NCBI RefSeq assembly: GCF_001423615.1
Contig: NZ_LMOU01000001.1
Span: 1,409,104 to 1,473,103 of the forward strand
Direction: 5' to 3'
DNA: 64,000 nt
From: Microbacterium sp. Leaf159
GTDB taxonomy: Bacteria > Actinomycetota > Actinomycetes > Actinomycetales > Microbacteriaceae
The translations under genes and the position numbers were made by a program. Position 1 is the stretch's first letter; each line of letters begins with the position of its first letter. Below, one piece after another: positions 32,231 through 41,960 of this stretch. Below the pieces are notes generated by a model. The model saw only the letters and a program-made list of their open reading frames with translations, searched no databases and was not told the origin of the DNA.

Positions 32231-35200
32231 TCAGAACCACCCGTTCAGGAGATCCCACAGCCAGTCGAGGATGTCGCCGATGATGCCGCCGATCCCGCCT
32301 GCGCGGTTCACGGTGACGGTGGCGGTGGCCTCGTCTCCGTCGGCCTGAGCGACCGCGACGGTGTACTTGCCCGGCTGCGTGCTCTTCGGCACGGTGACCG
32401 AGGTCGAGAACGTGCCGTCGTTCTTGACCAGGACGGTGCCGACCTCGGTGGCCGCACCCTTCTTGGGTCGCAGCTCGACCGTCACGGTCTCACCGGGCTC
32501 GTAGCCCTCACCGGTGATCTTCAGCTTCTTTCCTGCGGTCACCTTCGAGGATCCGAGGTCGATGGAACCCGCGAACTCCGCCGGTTCCTCACCCGCGATC
32601 GTGAACGGCACCTGCACCGTGGTGCCGGTACCTGCGACGGCGACGGTGAGCAGCTGCTCGCCGAAGACGCCCGAGGGAACCGTGAAGCTGAGCGACGCGC
32701 GCCCCGCCTCGTCGGTCGTGTCGACGATCGTCGGATCGACGGCCCCTGCGGCGAGCTGCGTGCCGCCGAGCGACAGCGTCACCTCACCGGGCGCCTGCTC
32801 GCCCGCGCTGAACGCCAGCGACGAGAGCGCGACCGTCACCTGGTCGCCGGCGCTGTAGCCGTCGGCATCCGGCGCGCTGACCGAGACACCCACGGCACGC
32901 TGTGCGAGGTCGGGGGTCGCGGTCTTGTTGGCGTCGAACCAGTCGACCATGGACTGCAGGTCGATCTTGCCGGTGTCGCGCTTGCCCGCGCCCTCCTTGA
33001 AGGTGAAGAAGTTGTCTCCACCCGCGGCGAGGAACGAGTTGGCTGCCACCGTGTAGTTCGCCGCCGGATCGATCGCGGTGCCGTTGAGCGTGATCGACGT
33101 GACCCGCGAGCCCTGCGCTGCGGCGGGGTCGTACGTGTAGACGAGCCCCTCCGAGACGCCGAGCTTGAGGAACGGGCGAGCGGAGCCTGCCGGCTGCCAC
33201 TGCTCCTCGAGAACGCCCTTCAGCTGAGCGCCGGTGAGCGTCAGTGTCACCAGTGTGTTGGCGAACGGCTGCACCGTCGCCGCCTCACGGTATGTCACGT
33301 TGCCGTTCGGGTCGTTCGCGTTCGACGAGGCGTACGTCAGGTTGGCACGGATGCCGCCCGGGTTCATCAGCGCGATGTCCGCGCCGGTGGACCATTTCTG
33401 CACGTCGGCCACGAAGTTGCCGATGGTGGACTCGCCACCGCGGTTCTCCGACCCGTTCGTCTGGCGAGCGCGGTTGAAGTCGGCGGTGATGTCTCCGACC
33501 TTCACCGCACCGAGAACGTCCGCCTCGGCCTTCGCCTTCGCGACGATGTCGGCCACCTCCGGAACGGCCGGGTAGAGCGGCTGACCTGCGGCGGTGAGCG
33601 GCTTGATCTCATTCGTGATCGAGATCAGATCCTTGGTCTTCGGATCGACCTGCAGGTTCATGAGACCCAGGTTCTCGCCGTACTGCCCAGCCGAGACGAC
33701 CGGGCGGCCGTCGATGACGTGGTTGTACGCGAGGTGGGTGTGCGCCGACACGATCGCGTCGACGTCCTCATCGACCCCGTAGACGATCTCACCCAGGGGC
33801 GAGTCGGGGGTGATGCTCGACAGTTCGACGCTGGACGCACCCTCGTGGACGAGGAGGATGACGACGTCCGCCTCACCGTTGGACGGATCTCCGTCGCGCA
33901 GGTCGTCGGCCACGGCGTTCACCGAGTCGACGATGCTGCGCACCTCGAGGTCAGCGATCCCCTCCGGGGACACCAGCGAATCGAGGTCCTCGGTCACCGC
34001 TCCGACGAAGCCGACGCGCACGCCGTCGAGTTCCTTGACCCAGGCCGGGGCGAGCGCGGGCTCGCCGGTCTCGGTCACGAACACGTTCGACGAGATGTAC
34101 TCCCAGTCCGCGCGGTCCTGCACGCGGTCGCGCAGGTCCTCCCAGCCCTGGTCGAACTCGTGGTTTCCTGCCGCGCTGACGTCGAGTCCTGCAGCGTTGA
34201 GCGCATCGATCGTCGGGTTGTCGTCGTTGATGAACGAGGTGAACGTCGACGCGCCGATCAGGTCGCCGGCTCCGGCGAAGATCGTGTTCGGGTTCTCCTC
34301 GCGGAACTGCTTGACGGCTCCAGCGACCACTGCGGCACCGGCGGCGGCGCCGTCGGCCTCGATCCGACCGTGGAAGTCGTTGATCGTGACGATGTCGATG
34401 CTCACCGGGGGGATCTCGGACGAGACGCCGACGATGATCGGGTCGTGGTCGCTCGAGCGGAACGGCGTACCCGCCTCGGTGGCGCCGAACGCGTACCCGC
34501 GGTCGCTCCACTCCGGAGAGTTGATGCTCCACACACCTGCACCCGTGATCGACGCGGCCAGCGACGGGGATGCCAGCACGTGGTCGAGCGATCCGAGCTC
34601 GCCGTCGAACGTGTAGGTGTGCTGGTCGGGGGCCTTCTCGCGAGCGACGTCACTCCACCCCGCCGTCGTGAAGACCTCGATCGGGTCTTCCTTGGCGTAG
34701 GCGTTGAAGTCGCCGATCAGCAGGATGTCGCTGCTGCCGGTCGTCTGCTCGATCTCCTCGGTGAAGCCCTTGAGCGAGTTCGCCTGCGTGACGCGATCGG
34801 CGTTGAAGAAGCCCTGGCCGTCGGCCGGCTCCGCTCCACCGCCCTCGGGTGCAGACTTCGACTTGAAGTGGTTCGCCACGACCGTGACGACGCGGCCGTC
34901 GATGTCGAACGCCTGAGCGATCGGCTCGCGGGCGTTGCCCCACACGGTCTCGTCGGTCACGGTCAAACTGTCGCCCACCGTCTCGACGGCATCCTTCTTG
35001 TAGATGATCGCGCTGGTGATGAAGTCGGTGGTGGCCGAATCGTTCAGCTCGTCGGGAGTGCGGACATAGTCCCACTCGTCACTGCCGAGCGCGTCGTTGA
35101 GCCCGTCGACCAGATCGGCCAGCGCCTCGTCGAGCGAGCCGCCGAGCTTGATCGAGTTCTCGATCTCCATGAGCGACACGATCTCGGCGTCGAGTCCGTT

Positions 35201-36868
35201 GATCGCCGCGACGATCTTGGACTTCTGGATCTCGAACTGAGCCGCGTTCGCCGCACCCCGAGCGTTCGAGTTCTCGCTCTTGAGCGTCGTGAAGTAGTTG
35301 AAGACGTTGAACGACGCGACCTGCACGTCGCCGCCCACCGTCGGCGCCGTGTCGGAGCGCGGGTTCGTCGCCGCGAAGCCCACCTTCAGGTCGTCGGACG
35401 AGGTGTTGTCGATGGGCACCACCGGCTGCAGACGCCAGTCGTCGAAGCCGTACTGCAGCACGTAGCCGTTGTCGCTGAAGTCGACGGTGTCGCCGTTGCG
35501 GACGACGAGGTCCTTCGTGAAGTAGGGCTGGTCGTTCGGGTGACCGCTGTTCGTGACCTGGATCGACCAGCCGTCGTCGAGGAGGATGCGGTTGGCGCGG
35601 TTCGCCGCGGCGATCGCCACCGCCTCGTCGCCGGGGCGGACGGTCTCGGTGTTCTTGACGTTGAGGTCGGCACCGGCGTTCAGCCAGAGCGCTCCGAAGT
35701 TGTAGAGCTGGTGGCTCGATGCGACGCGGTATGTGCCGGCGGGTGCGACGTACATGTTCTCGTACTGCTCGCGGTCCGCACCTTCGACCGAGTCGGGAAG
35801 CGGCGTGAGCGCGGGAACCCCGACGCCCGCCTGCACCACGGAGATGCCGGACAGAGCCGCGGGGTTGATCTGCGTCTGGCCGAAGTACTCGCTGACCGAT
35901 CCCGTGACCGAGACGAGGTCGCCGATCTCGAGGGTCGGAGCCAGCGCGTTGAGGAAGACGAAGACGCCGTCGGACGCACCGGGCGTCGCGTCGGTCTCGC
36001 CGCCGGACCCCTGGGTCTGGATGACGATGCCCTTGTAGCCGCCGGTGCGGTAGTCGGCCGTGACCACGCCCTCGACCGTGACGGTCTGACCGTTCAGCGG
36101 CGAGACGTCGGTCGTGCCCTGCACCTCGGCGATGGAGACCGCCGTCGGGTCGGGCTCGGGCTCCGGGTCGGGGTCGGGCACCGTGCCGGTGTTCTGCGGC
36201 GTGATGGTCGCCGAGAGGCTGAAGTCCGCCCTGTTGTCGTCGGTGTCCTTGCCGTCGGTGCGGTTGAGCGACTTGACGTCGGTGTTGCCGGTGGGCGGCG
36301 TCGCCGCCGTGGTCTCGAAGGTGTTCGAGGTGCCGTAACCGAGAACGTCGATCACTCCGTCGGCACCCGTGATCGAGCCGGGGGCAAGCGTGACAGCCGC
36401 GGTGCCGTTCACGAGGGCGAGTGTGCCGTTGGTGCCGCTCGGGTTGAGGGTGCTCACCGCGTCGGCTGCCGGCAGAGCGGCGCCGTTGGCCCCGTTGCTG
36501 CCGGCCTGCACGAGGTAGTGGCCGCCCGCCGGGATGACTCCGGTCAGCGGCGCGACGCCGTTGGAGCCGCCCGTTCCCGTCGCCGATCGATACTGCAGCG
36601 AGAGTCCGTCGAGGGTGACGGGTGCCGCGGTCGGGTTGTAGAGCTCGACGAACTTGTTCGTGAAAGCCGCGCCTGCGCTACCTCCGGACAGGTACGCCTC
36701 GTTGATGACCACCCCCGTCCCTGCGACGTCGGCGGATGCGGGCGCTGCGATCAGGGCGCTGGCGCCGAGAGCTGCGACGCAGGTGGCGGCGAGGACGCCG
36801 AGACGCCCCCGACTTCTGCGATCTGACCCCGGAACCTCGCGGTTCACGGCGTCGGGAGCGGACATCAT
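32231..36868 (-). CDS. Secreted multidomain nuclease (ExeM/NucH type) fused to 5'-nucleotidase
   Basis: A 1545-residue exported protein that could break down extracellular DNA and then dephosphorylate the nucleotides. Order: signal peptide (about 1-46, cleavage after APASADV), lamin-tail domain (to about 190), OB-fold domain starting at VSIAEVQGTTDVSPLNGQTV (about 243-340), endonuclease/exonuclease/phosphatase domain (about 515-815; VQVASFNVFNYF, MEIENS, LLIGDFNAYAKEDP, SSDHDPIIVGV), metallophosphatase domain (from about 824; TINDFHGRIE, GAGDLIG, AAGNHEFDQGW), 5'-nucleotidase C-domain (about 1119-1300; STIGNFVADVQKW, MNPGGIRANL), Ig-like units, and a Trp-rich tail (DILDWLWDLLNGWF). GAGGAG precedes the ATG pair. 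No sortase motif. Confidence 0.93.
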   Translation of the reverse strand: MMSAPDAVNREVPGSDRRSRGRLGVLAATCVAALGASALIAAPASADVAGTGVVINEAYLSGGSAGAAFTNKFVELYNPTAAPVTLDGLSLQYRSATGTGGSNGVAPLTGVIPAGGHYLVQAGSNGANGAALPAADAVSTLNPSGTNGTLALVNGTAAVTLAPGSITGADGVIDVLGYGTSNTFETTAATPPTGNTDVKSLNRTDGKDTDDNRADFSLSATITPQNTGTVPDPDPEPEPDPTAVSIAEVQGTTDVSPLNGQTVTVEGVVTADYRTGGYKGIVIQTQGSGGETDATPGASDGVFVFLNALAPTLEIGDLVSVTGSVSEYFGQTQINPAALSGISVVQAGVGVPALTPLPDSVEGADREQYENMYVAPAGTYRVASSHQLYNFGALWLNAGADLNVKNTETVRPGDEAVAIAAANRANRILLDDGWSIQVTNSGHPNDQPYFTKDLVVRNGDTVDFSDNGYVLQYGFDDWRLQPVVPIDNTSSDDLKVGFAATNPRSDTAPTVGGDVQVASFNVFNYFTTLKSENSNARGAANAAQFEIQKSKIVAAINGLDAEIVSLMEIENSIKLGGSLDEALADLVDGLNDALGSDEWDYVRTPDELNDSATTDFITSAIIYKKDAVETVGDSLTVTDETVWGNAREPIAQAFDIDGRVVTVVANHFKSKSAPEGGGAEPADGQGFFNADRVTQANSLKGFTEEIEQTTGSSDILLIGDFNAYAKEDPIEVFTTAGWSDVAREKAPDQHTYTFDGELGSLDHVLASPSLAASITGAGVWSINSPEWSDRGYAFGATEAGTPFRSSDHDPIIVGVSSEIPPVSIDIVTINDFHGRIEADGAAAGAAVVAGAVKQFREENPNTIFAGAGDLIGASTFTSFINDDNPTIDALNAAGLDVSAAGNHEFDQGWEDLRDRVQDRADWEYISSNVFVTETGEPALAPAWVKELDGVRVGFVGAVTEDLDSLVSPEGIADLEVRSIVDSVNAVADDLRDGDPSNGEADVVILLVHEGASSVELSSITPDSPLGEIVYGVDEDVDAIVSAHTHLAYNHVIDGRPVVSAGQYGENLGLMNLQVDPKTKDLISITNEIKPLTAAGQPLYPAVPEVADIVAKAKAEADVLGAVKVGDITADFNRARQTNGSENRGGESTIGNFVADVQKWSTGADIALMNPGGIRANLTYASSNANDPNGNVTYREAATVQPFANTLVTLTLTGAQLKGVLEEQWQPAGSARPFLKLGVSEGLVYTYDPAAAQGSRVTSITLNGTAIDPAANYTVAANSFLAAGGDNFFTFKEGAGKRDTGKIDLQSMVDWFDANKTATPDLAQRAVGVSVSAPDADGYSAGDQVTVALSSLAFSAGEQAPGEVTLSLGGTQLAAGAVDPTIVDTTDEAGRASLSFTVPSGVFGEQLLTVAVAGTGTTVQVPFTIAGEEPAEFAGSIDLGSSKVTAGKKLKITGEGYEPGETVTVELRPKKGAATEVGTVLVKNDGTFSTSVTVPKSTQPGKYTVAVAQADGDEATATVTVNRAGGIGGIIGDILDWLWDLLNGWF

Positions 36869-37052
36869 CTGTGTTGTCTCCTCGGGTATCGTCTGGCGAC
36901 GGCTCTCGTGAAACCGTGGCTGCGCGCTCTCAGCTGACGCACATGTGAGCGAGCATACGGAGGCCCTCGGACAACCTCAACGGAGTTTTCCGATTGGTAA
37001 CCAAGCCCTCACCGAACGTCGGAAACGACCCCTGACGAAGGTGGAATATCGC

Positions 37053-37074
37053 GTGCATCCGCGCTCGGATGCGC
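37053..37074. terminator. Hairpin after the SURF1 gene
   Basis: A 7-bp perfect stem GCATCCG/CGGATGC with a CGCT loop, extended by a wobble and a pair, lies 30-50 bases after the SURF1 stop on the minus strand. The 235-base gap from 36869 to 37103 otherwise holds only the promoter region of the nuclease gene. Confidence 0.5.
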
Positions 37075-37103
37075 ATGGTGCTCCGCGCAGACGCGCGTCG
37101 GGA

Positions 37104-37898
37104 TCAGACCGACTCGCCCGCCACGGCGTCCTCGAATTCCTCGACCTCGCGCTCCCAGGCGTCCTTCGCGAGTCGGTACCAGAGGTAGAACGCGAAACCC
37201 GCGAAGATCGCCCACTCGACCGCGTAGAAGATGTTGAGCCAGTTCACCGGGGACTGCTCCTCCGGAGCCGGCGACGAGATGTCCGTCAGGCCGGCCGCAG
37301 CCGTCGTCGACGCGAGGTACGGCCGATACACGTCGAGCTGATCGACGTCGTGCCAATGGCTGAGCAGCGCGGCGGTGGACATCTTGTCCATGCGCTGCGG
37401 GTCGTCCTTGGGCGGCACAGCTGGGCCTTCATCCGAGATGAGGCGTCCGGTGATCGAGGCTTCCGCCTCGCCCGCGTTCAGCTTCTCGACGGCGTCATCG
37501 GCGACGGCACGGTCGGCCGTCCAGCCGATCGCCACGGCGATCGAGGTGCGATCGGCGACCCGCAGCTGACCGGTGACCCAGTAGCCCTCGACGTCGTCGT
37601 TGAAACGGCTCGACACCACGAGGAAGTCATCCGGAACCCAGGTGCCCGACGTCTCGACCTTCTGACCGACGAGCGGCTCGGGCAGGTAGACGCCCGGCTC
37701 GACCACATCGGTCAGCGGACGCACCTCCTCGGTCGCTCCGGCGGGCGGAGGGTCGGTCTCGATCGCGCGCTCCAGCTGCCACTGACCGAGCCAGGCGAAA
37801 ACGCCGGCGACGACCAGGCACAGCACGAGCATCCCGATCCAGCGTCCCCGGAGCATGACCTCGCGAAGGGTCGGCGGGAACAGTGCGGGTGAAGTCAC
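37104..37898 (-). CDS. SURF1 family protein (cytochrome oxidase assembly)
   Basis: A 264-residue membrane protein with the two-segment SURF1 layout: a first membrane helix near residues 17-37 (RWIGMLVLCLVVAGVFAWLGQWQLER, of which WLGQWQLER is the family mark), a large extracytoplasmic domain, and a second helix near 222-241 (IFYAVEWAIFAGFAFYLWYRLAKD). SURF1 helps insert heme a into cytochrome c oxidase subunit I, so the cell is likely aerobic. It lies 16 bases after an unrelated convergent-free border: guaB3 ends just downstream on the same strand side at 37915, upstream in transcription, so both may be on one transcript. Confidence 0.9.
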   Translation of the reverse strand: MTSPALFPPTLREVMLRGRWIGMLVLCLVVAGVFAWLGQWQLERAIETDPPPAGATEEVRPLTDVVEPGVYLPEPLVGQKVETSGTWVPDDFLVVSSRFNDDVEGYWVTGQLRVADRTSIAVAIGWTADRAVADDAVEKLNAGEAEASITGRLISDEGPAVPPKDDPQRMDKMSTAALLSHWHDVDQLDVYRPYLASTTAAAGLTDISSPAPEEQSPVNWLNIFYAVEWAIFAGFAFYLWYRLAKDAWEREVEEFEDAVAGESV

Positions 37899-37914
37899 GG
37901 TGACGAGCGGAGCC

Positions 37915-39030
37915 TCAGGCCTCGTAGGGTGCGAGGACGACCTCGACCCGCTGGAACTCCTTGAGGTCGGAGTATCCGGTGGTGGCCATCGACTTGCGGA
38001 GCGCGCCGATCAGGTTCGCCGTGCCGTCGGCGACGGGTGCGGGACCGTAGAGGATCTCCTCCAGGGTGCCGATGCCGCCGACCTCGACGCGGCGACCGCG
38101 CGGGAGCTTCGGGTGGTGCGCCTCGGGGCCCCAGTGGAATCCGCGGCCGGGTGCGTCCGTGGCGCGAGCGAGCGCGACACCGAGCATGACGGCATCCGCT
38201 CCCATCGCGAGCGCCTTGACGATGTCGCCGGACGTGCCGACCCCGCCGTCGGCGATCACGTGCACGTAGCGTCCGCCCGACTCGTCGAGGTAGTCGCGAC
38301 GAGCGGCCGCGACGTCGGAGACGGCCGTGGCCATCGGCGCGTGGATGCCGAGGGTGGCGCGGGTGGTCGATGCCGCTCCCCCGCCGAAGCCTACGAGCAC
38401 GCCGGCAGCGCCCGTGCGCATCAGGTGCAGTGCGGCCGTGTAGGTGGCTGCTCCGCCGACGATCACAGGCACGTCGAGGTCGTAGATGAACTTCTTGAGG
38501 TTCAGCGGCTCGTCGACGCTCGACACGTGCTCGGCCGAGACCGTCGTGCCGCGGATGACGAACAGATCGACGCCTGCAGCGGCGACGGTGTCGTAGAACT
38601 CCTGCGTGCGCTGCGGGGTCAGGGAGCCTGCGACGGTCACACCGGCCTCGCGGATCTCGGCGAGGCGCTGCGTGATGAGCGCGGGCTTTATCGGCTCGGC
38701 GTAGAGCTCCTGCATCCGCACCGTCGCCTGGCCCTCGTCGAGGCCGGCGATCTCGGCGAGCAGCGGCTCGGGGTTCTCGTACCGGGTCCAGAGGCCCTCG
38801 AGGTCGAGCACACCCAGGCCGCCGAGCTGCCCCAGCATGATCGCCGTCTGCGGACTCACGACGGAGTCCATCGGGGCGCCCAGCACCGGGATGCCGAAGC
38901 CGAAGGCGTCGATCGTCCAGGCGGTCGACACATCCTCAGGGTTGCGCGTGCGCCTCGACGGCACCACCGCGATGTCGTCGAACGTGTACGCGCGTCGCGC
39001 GCGCTTGCCTCGGCCGAGCTCGATCTCCAT
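37915..39030 (-). CDS. guaB3: GuaB3 family IMP dehydrogenase-related protein
   Basis: A 371-residue TIM barrel related to IMP dehydrogenase but without CBS domains. The N-terminal YTFDDIAVVPSRRTRNPEDV and PVLGAPMDSVVSP, the phosphate-binding region VHVIADGGVGTSGDIVKA and the flap-region GGIGTLEEI follow the family. The segment equal to the catalytic loop GPGSICTTR of GuaB reads GGGAASTTR, so Ser221 stands where the catalytic Cys would be. Its activity is therefore doubtful; it may be a regulator or a related enzyme. The start at 39030 (ATG, GGAG eight bases upstream) is preferred over a GTG at 39039. It is divergent from the FAD amine oxidase gene. Confidence 0.9.
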   Translation of the reverse strand: MEIELGRGKRARRAYTFDDIAVVPSRRTRNPEDVSTAWTIDAFGFGIPVLGAPMDSVVSPQTAIMLGQLGGLGVLDLEGLWTRYENPEPLLAEIAGLDEGQATVRMQELYAEPIKPALITQRLAEIREAGVTVAGSLTPQRTQEFYDTVAAAGVDLFVIRGTTVSAEHVSSVDEPLNLKKFIYDLDVPVIVGGAATYTAALHLMRTGAAGVLVGFGGGAASTTRATLGIHAPMATAVSDVAAARRDYLDESGGRYVHVIADGGVGTSGDIVKALAMGADAVMLGVALARATDAPGRGFHWGPEAHHPKLPRGRRVEVGGIGTLEEILYGPAPVADGTANLIGALRKSMATTGYSDLKEFQRVEVVLAPYEA

Positions 39031-39106
39031 GGTCACCACTCCAGACTACCGGGCGCACGCGGAGGTGCCGACGGCTGGGACACTGGGAAGGAGGTCAGGA
39101 GGCAGT

Positions 39107-40189
39107 ATGTCGGTGGATGCCATGGAGATCGCCGTCGTCGGAGGCGGCGTGATGGGACTCGCCACCGCGTGGGAGCTGACCAGACGCGGCCATCGGCCGG
39201 TGGTGTTCGAGCGCTTCGCGCGCGGGCATCGCGAAGGAGCCTCGCACGGAGCGACGCGCAACTTCAACAACGCCTACGACGAGGAGCACTACCTCGATCT
39301 GCTCGTCCGCGCGCGGGACGGCTGGGAGGCACTCGGCCTGGTCGACGGCGAGCCTCTGCTGCGCCTGCACGGTCTGGTCACGCACGGCGATCTCGATGTG
39401 TCCTCGGTCGAGCACCGCCTCCATGAGCGGGGCATCCACGCCGAGATCCTGTCCCCCGCCGAGGCGACGTCCCGCTGGCAGGGCATGCGGTTCGCCGATC
39501 CGGTGCTGTTCTCCCGAGACGCGGGGGTGGCCCGAGCATCCGCCGCCCTGCGGGAACTCGAGCGACGCATCGTCGACGCGGGAGGCGAGGTGCGCTGGGA
39601 GACCCCCGTCACCCGGATCGACGAGACGGATGCCGGTGTCGAACTCGTGCTCGCCGACGGGCGGATCCACGCCGAGATCGCCGTCGTCACGGTGGGCGCC
39701 TGGACCGAGAGGATGCTCCCCGGCATCCGACTTCCCCGACTCGAGGTCACCGAGGAGACGCCCGCCCACTTCCGGCCCGTCGACGGATCGGCCTGGCCGT
39801 CGTTCAACCACTACGTCGACCCCGACCGCTATCCGGCGACGGTGTACGGGATGCCGACTCCGGGCGAGGGCGTCAAGGTCGGGTTCCACCGGGTCGGCGA
39901 TGTCGTCGACCCCGATGCGCGCCCGCATCTGACCACCCACGCCGATGCGCTGGCCGACTACGTGCGCGAGTGGATGCCCGGCCTCGACCCGGCATCCGCC
40001 GTCCCGATCAACTGCACCTACACCTCGACGGACGACAGCGCGTTCGTGCTCGATCGACGCGGACGGCTCGTGGTGGGCGCGGGCTTCTCGGGGCACGGGT
40101 TCAAGTTCGCACCGGGAGTGGGGGCCACCCTGGCCGACCTCGCGCTCGACCCGACCGCACTCGCGGCCGAGCCCTTCCGCCTCCCCTGA
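39107..40189 (+). CDS. FAD-dependent amine oxidase, monomeric sarcosine oxidase-like
   Basis: A 360-residue flavoenzyme of the DAO/MSOX family. The N-terminal Rossmann motif is VVGGGVMGLATAWELTRRG (Gly12, 14 and 17) ending in VVFERF; then GASHGATRNFNNAYDE, close to the sarcosine-oxidase motif around the covalent-flavin region, and near the end GRLVVGAGFSGHGFKFAPGVG. Family members oxidise N-methyl amino acids or similar amines, giving hydrogen peroxide. No glycine-cleavage or creatine genes lie nearby, so the substrate is open. AGGAGG stands four bases before the ATG at 39107; the ATG at 39122 is an alternative. Confidence 0.88.
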   Translation: MSVDAMEIAVVGGGVMGLATAWELTRRGHRPVVFERFARGHREGASHGATRNFNNAYDEEHYLDLLVRARDGWEALGLVDGEPLLRLHGLVTHGDLDVSSVEHRLHERGIHAEILSPAEATSRWQGMRFADPVLFSRDAGVARASAALRELERRIVDAGGEVRWETPVTRIDETDAGVELVLADGRIHAEIAVVTVGAWTERMLPGIRLPRLEVTEETPAHFRPVDGSAWPSFNHYVDPDRYPATVYGMPTPGEGVKVGFHRVGDVVDPDARPHLTTHADALADYVREWMPGLDPASAVPINCTYTSTDDSAFVLDRRGRLVVGAGFSGHGFKFAPGVGATLADLALDPTALAAEPFRLP

Positions 40190-40197
40190 GCCGGGGC

Positions 40198-41913
40198 TCA
40201 GCGGGAACGCGCGACGCGGCGCTCGTCCCACACGGGGGCGCCCGCCTCGTACACCTCCCCGTCCGAGCCGAACACGAGGAACCGATCGAACGACCGAGCG
40301 AACCAGCGGTCGTGCGTGACCGCGAGCACGGTGCCCTCGAATCGCGCCAGCGCGTCCTCGAGCGCCTCCGCCGACTCGATGTCGAGGTTGTCGGTCGGCT
40401 CGTCGAGCAGAAGCAGCGTCGCGCCGGAGAGCTCGAGAAGCAGCACCTGGAACCGCGCCTGCTGCCCTCCCGACAGTGATTCGAAGGTCTGCTGAGCCTG
40501 ACGCACGAGCCCGTAGCGGTCGAGCGCCGAGCTCGCGGCATCCCGCGGCATCCCCGCTCGTCGTTCGTCACCTCGGTGCAGGATCTCGAGCAGCGTGCGC
40601 CCCACGAACTCAGGGTGCGCGTGCGTCTGCGCGAACAGACCGGGAACCACCCGTGCACCGAGGACAGCTCGGCCGGAGTGCGCCACCTCGGAGAGCTGCT
40701 CCCCCGTCGAGGTCACGTGACCGAGGGTCGAGTCCGGGTCGCTTCCTCCCCGGGCCAGCAGACGGAGAAAGTGCGACTTGCCCGAGCCGTTGGATCCCAG
40801 CACGGCGACGCGATCGCCGTACCAGACCTCCGCGTCGAACGGCCGCATCAGCCCCGTAAGCTCCAGCCTCTCCGTGACGACCGCGCGCTTGCCGGTGCGC
40901 GAACCGCGCAGGCGCATGTCGAACTCCTGGGCAGGCGGCCGCTCCTCGGGCGGTCCGGCCTCCTCGAACTTGCGGAGACGGGTCTGGGCCGCCTGGTAGC
41001 GCGAGGCGAACCCGTCGTTCGCCGAGGCCTTCACCTTGAGGTTCGCGACGAGGATCCGCAGCTTCTCGTGTTGCTCGTCCCACCGCCGACGCAGCTCGTC
41101 GAGACGGTCCATCCGGTCGCTGCGCGCCTGGTGATACGTCGCGAAGCCGCCGCCATGCACCCACGCAGACGCCCCAGCGCCTCCCGGTTCGAGAGTCACG
41201 AGCCGGTCGACCGCGCGTGCGAGGAGCTCGCGGTCGTGCGACACGAGAAGCACGGTCTTCGGGGTCTGCCGCAGTTGCTCCTCGAGCCAGCGCTTGGTCG
41301 GCACGTCGAGGTAGTTGTCGGGCTCGTCGAGAAGCAGCACCTCGTCGGGGCCGCGCAGCAGCGCCTCGAGCGCGAGCCTCTTCTGCTCACCTCCCGAGAG
41401 CGTGGTCAGCTCACGGAAGCGCGCGCGGTCGTAGGGCACTCCGAGAGCTGCCACCGTGCACTGGTCCCAGATCGTCTCGTGCTCGTATCCGCCGGCGTCC
41501 GCGTACTCGGCGATCGCCGTCGCATACGCCATCTGGGTGTCGTGCTCATCCCGCTCGATCAGCGCGTTCTCGGCTGCTTCGAGCGCTTCCGCCGCCTGGC
41601 GGATCCGTCGCGGCGCGACGCGCACCAGCAGCTCGTGAACGGTCTGGCCTGCTTCGCCGTGTCCGACGAACTGATCCATCACTCCGAGGCCGCCGTCGAT
41701 CGTGACGACACCGGAATCGGCCGCCTGATCACCGCGGATGATCCGGAGCAACGTCGTCTTGCCCGCACCGTTCGGTCCGATCAGAGCGCTCGTCGAACCG
41801 GAACCGACGCGGAACGTCGCGTCGTCCAACAGCGGTCTGCCGTCGGGGAGGGTCAGCGAGACCCCAGCTACATCGATATATCCCACCGTGCGTGGCCGTC
41901 CTTCCGCCCGCAT
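40198..41913 (-). CDS. ABC-F family ATP-binding protein
   Basis: A 571-residue cytosolic protein with two ATPase domains and no membrane part. Domain one has GPNGAGKTT, LSGGEQKRLALEALL and LLLDEPDNYLD; domain two has GSNGSGKSH, LSGGQQARFQVLLLEL and LLLDEPTDNLD. The linker holds charged helices (DELRRRWDEQHEKLRILVANL). ABC-F proteins act on the ribosome E or P site and some give antibiotic resistance; the short linker does not single out a resistance type. The start may be ATG 41913 or GTG 41886 (neither has a perfect ribosome binding site). It lies 47 bases after the histidine kinase gene on the same strand and may be transcribed with it. Confidence 0.9.
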   Translation of the reverse strand: MRAEGRPRTVGYIDVAGVSLTLPDGRPLLDDATFRVGSGSTSALIGPNGAGKTTLLRIIRGDQAADSGVVTIDGGLGVMDQFVGHGEAGQTVHELLVRVAPRRIRQAAEALEAAENALIERDEHDTQMAYATAIAEYADAGGYEHETIWDQCTVAALGVPYDRARFRELTTLSGGEQKRLALEALLRGPDEVLLLDEPDNYLDVPTKRWLEEQLRQTPKTVLLVSHDRELLARAVDRLVTLEPGGAGASAWVHGGGFATYHQARSDRMDRLDELRRRWDEQHEKLRILVANLKVKASANDGFASRYQAAQTRLRKFEEAGPPEERPPAQEFDMRLRGSRTGKRAVVTERLELTGLMRPFDAEVWYGDRVAVLGSNGSGKSHFLRLLARGGSDPDSTLGHVTSTGEQLSEVAHSGRAVLGARVVPGLFAQTHAHPEFVGRTLLEILHRGDERRAGMPRDAASSALDRYGLVRQAQQTFESLSGGQQARFQVLLLELSGATLLLLDEPTDNLDIESAEALEDALARFEGTVLAVTHDRWFARSFDRFLVFGSDGEVYEAGAPVWDERRVARSR

Positions 41914-41960
41914 GGCGAGCCGACCAGGCTATCAGGAAGCGGGCCGGTGGTCGATCGCAC

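Noticed and set aside
33719..36826. A 1035-codon open frame antisense to the nuclease/5'-nucleotidase gene
   Set aside because: It is an opposite-strand shadow caused by strong third-position G/C; the translation is Arg/Val/Asp-rich with no domain, while the minus-strand frame has clear catalytic motifs.
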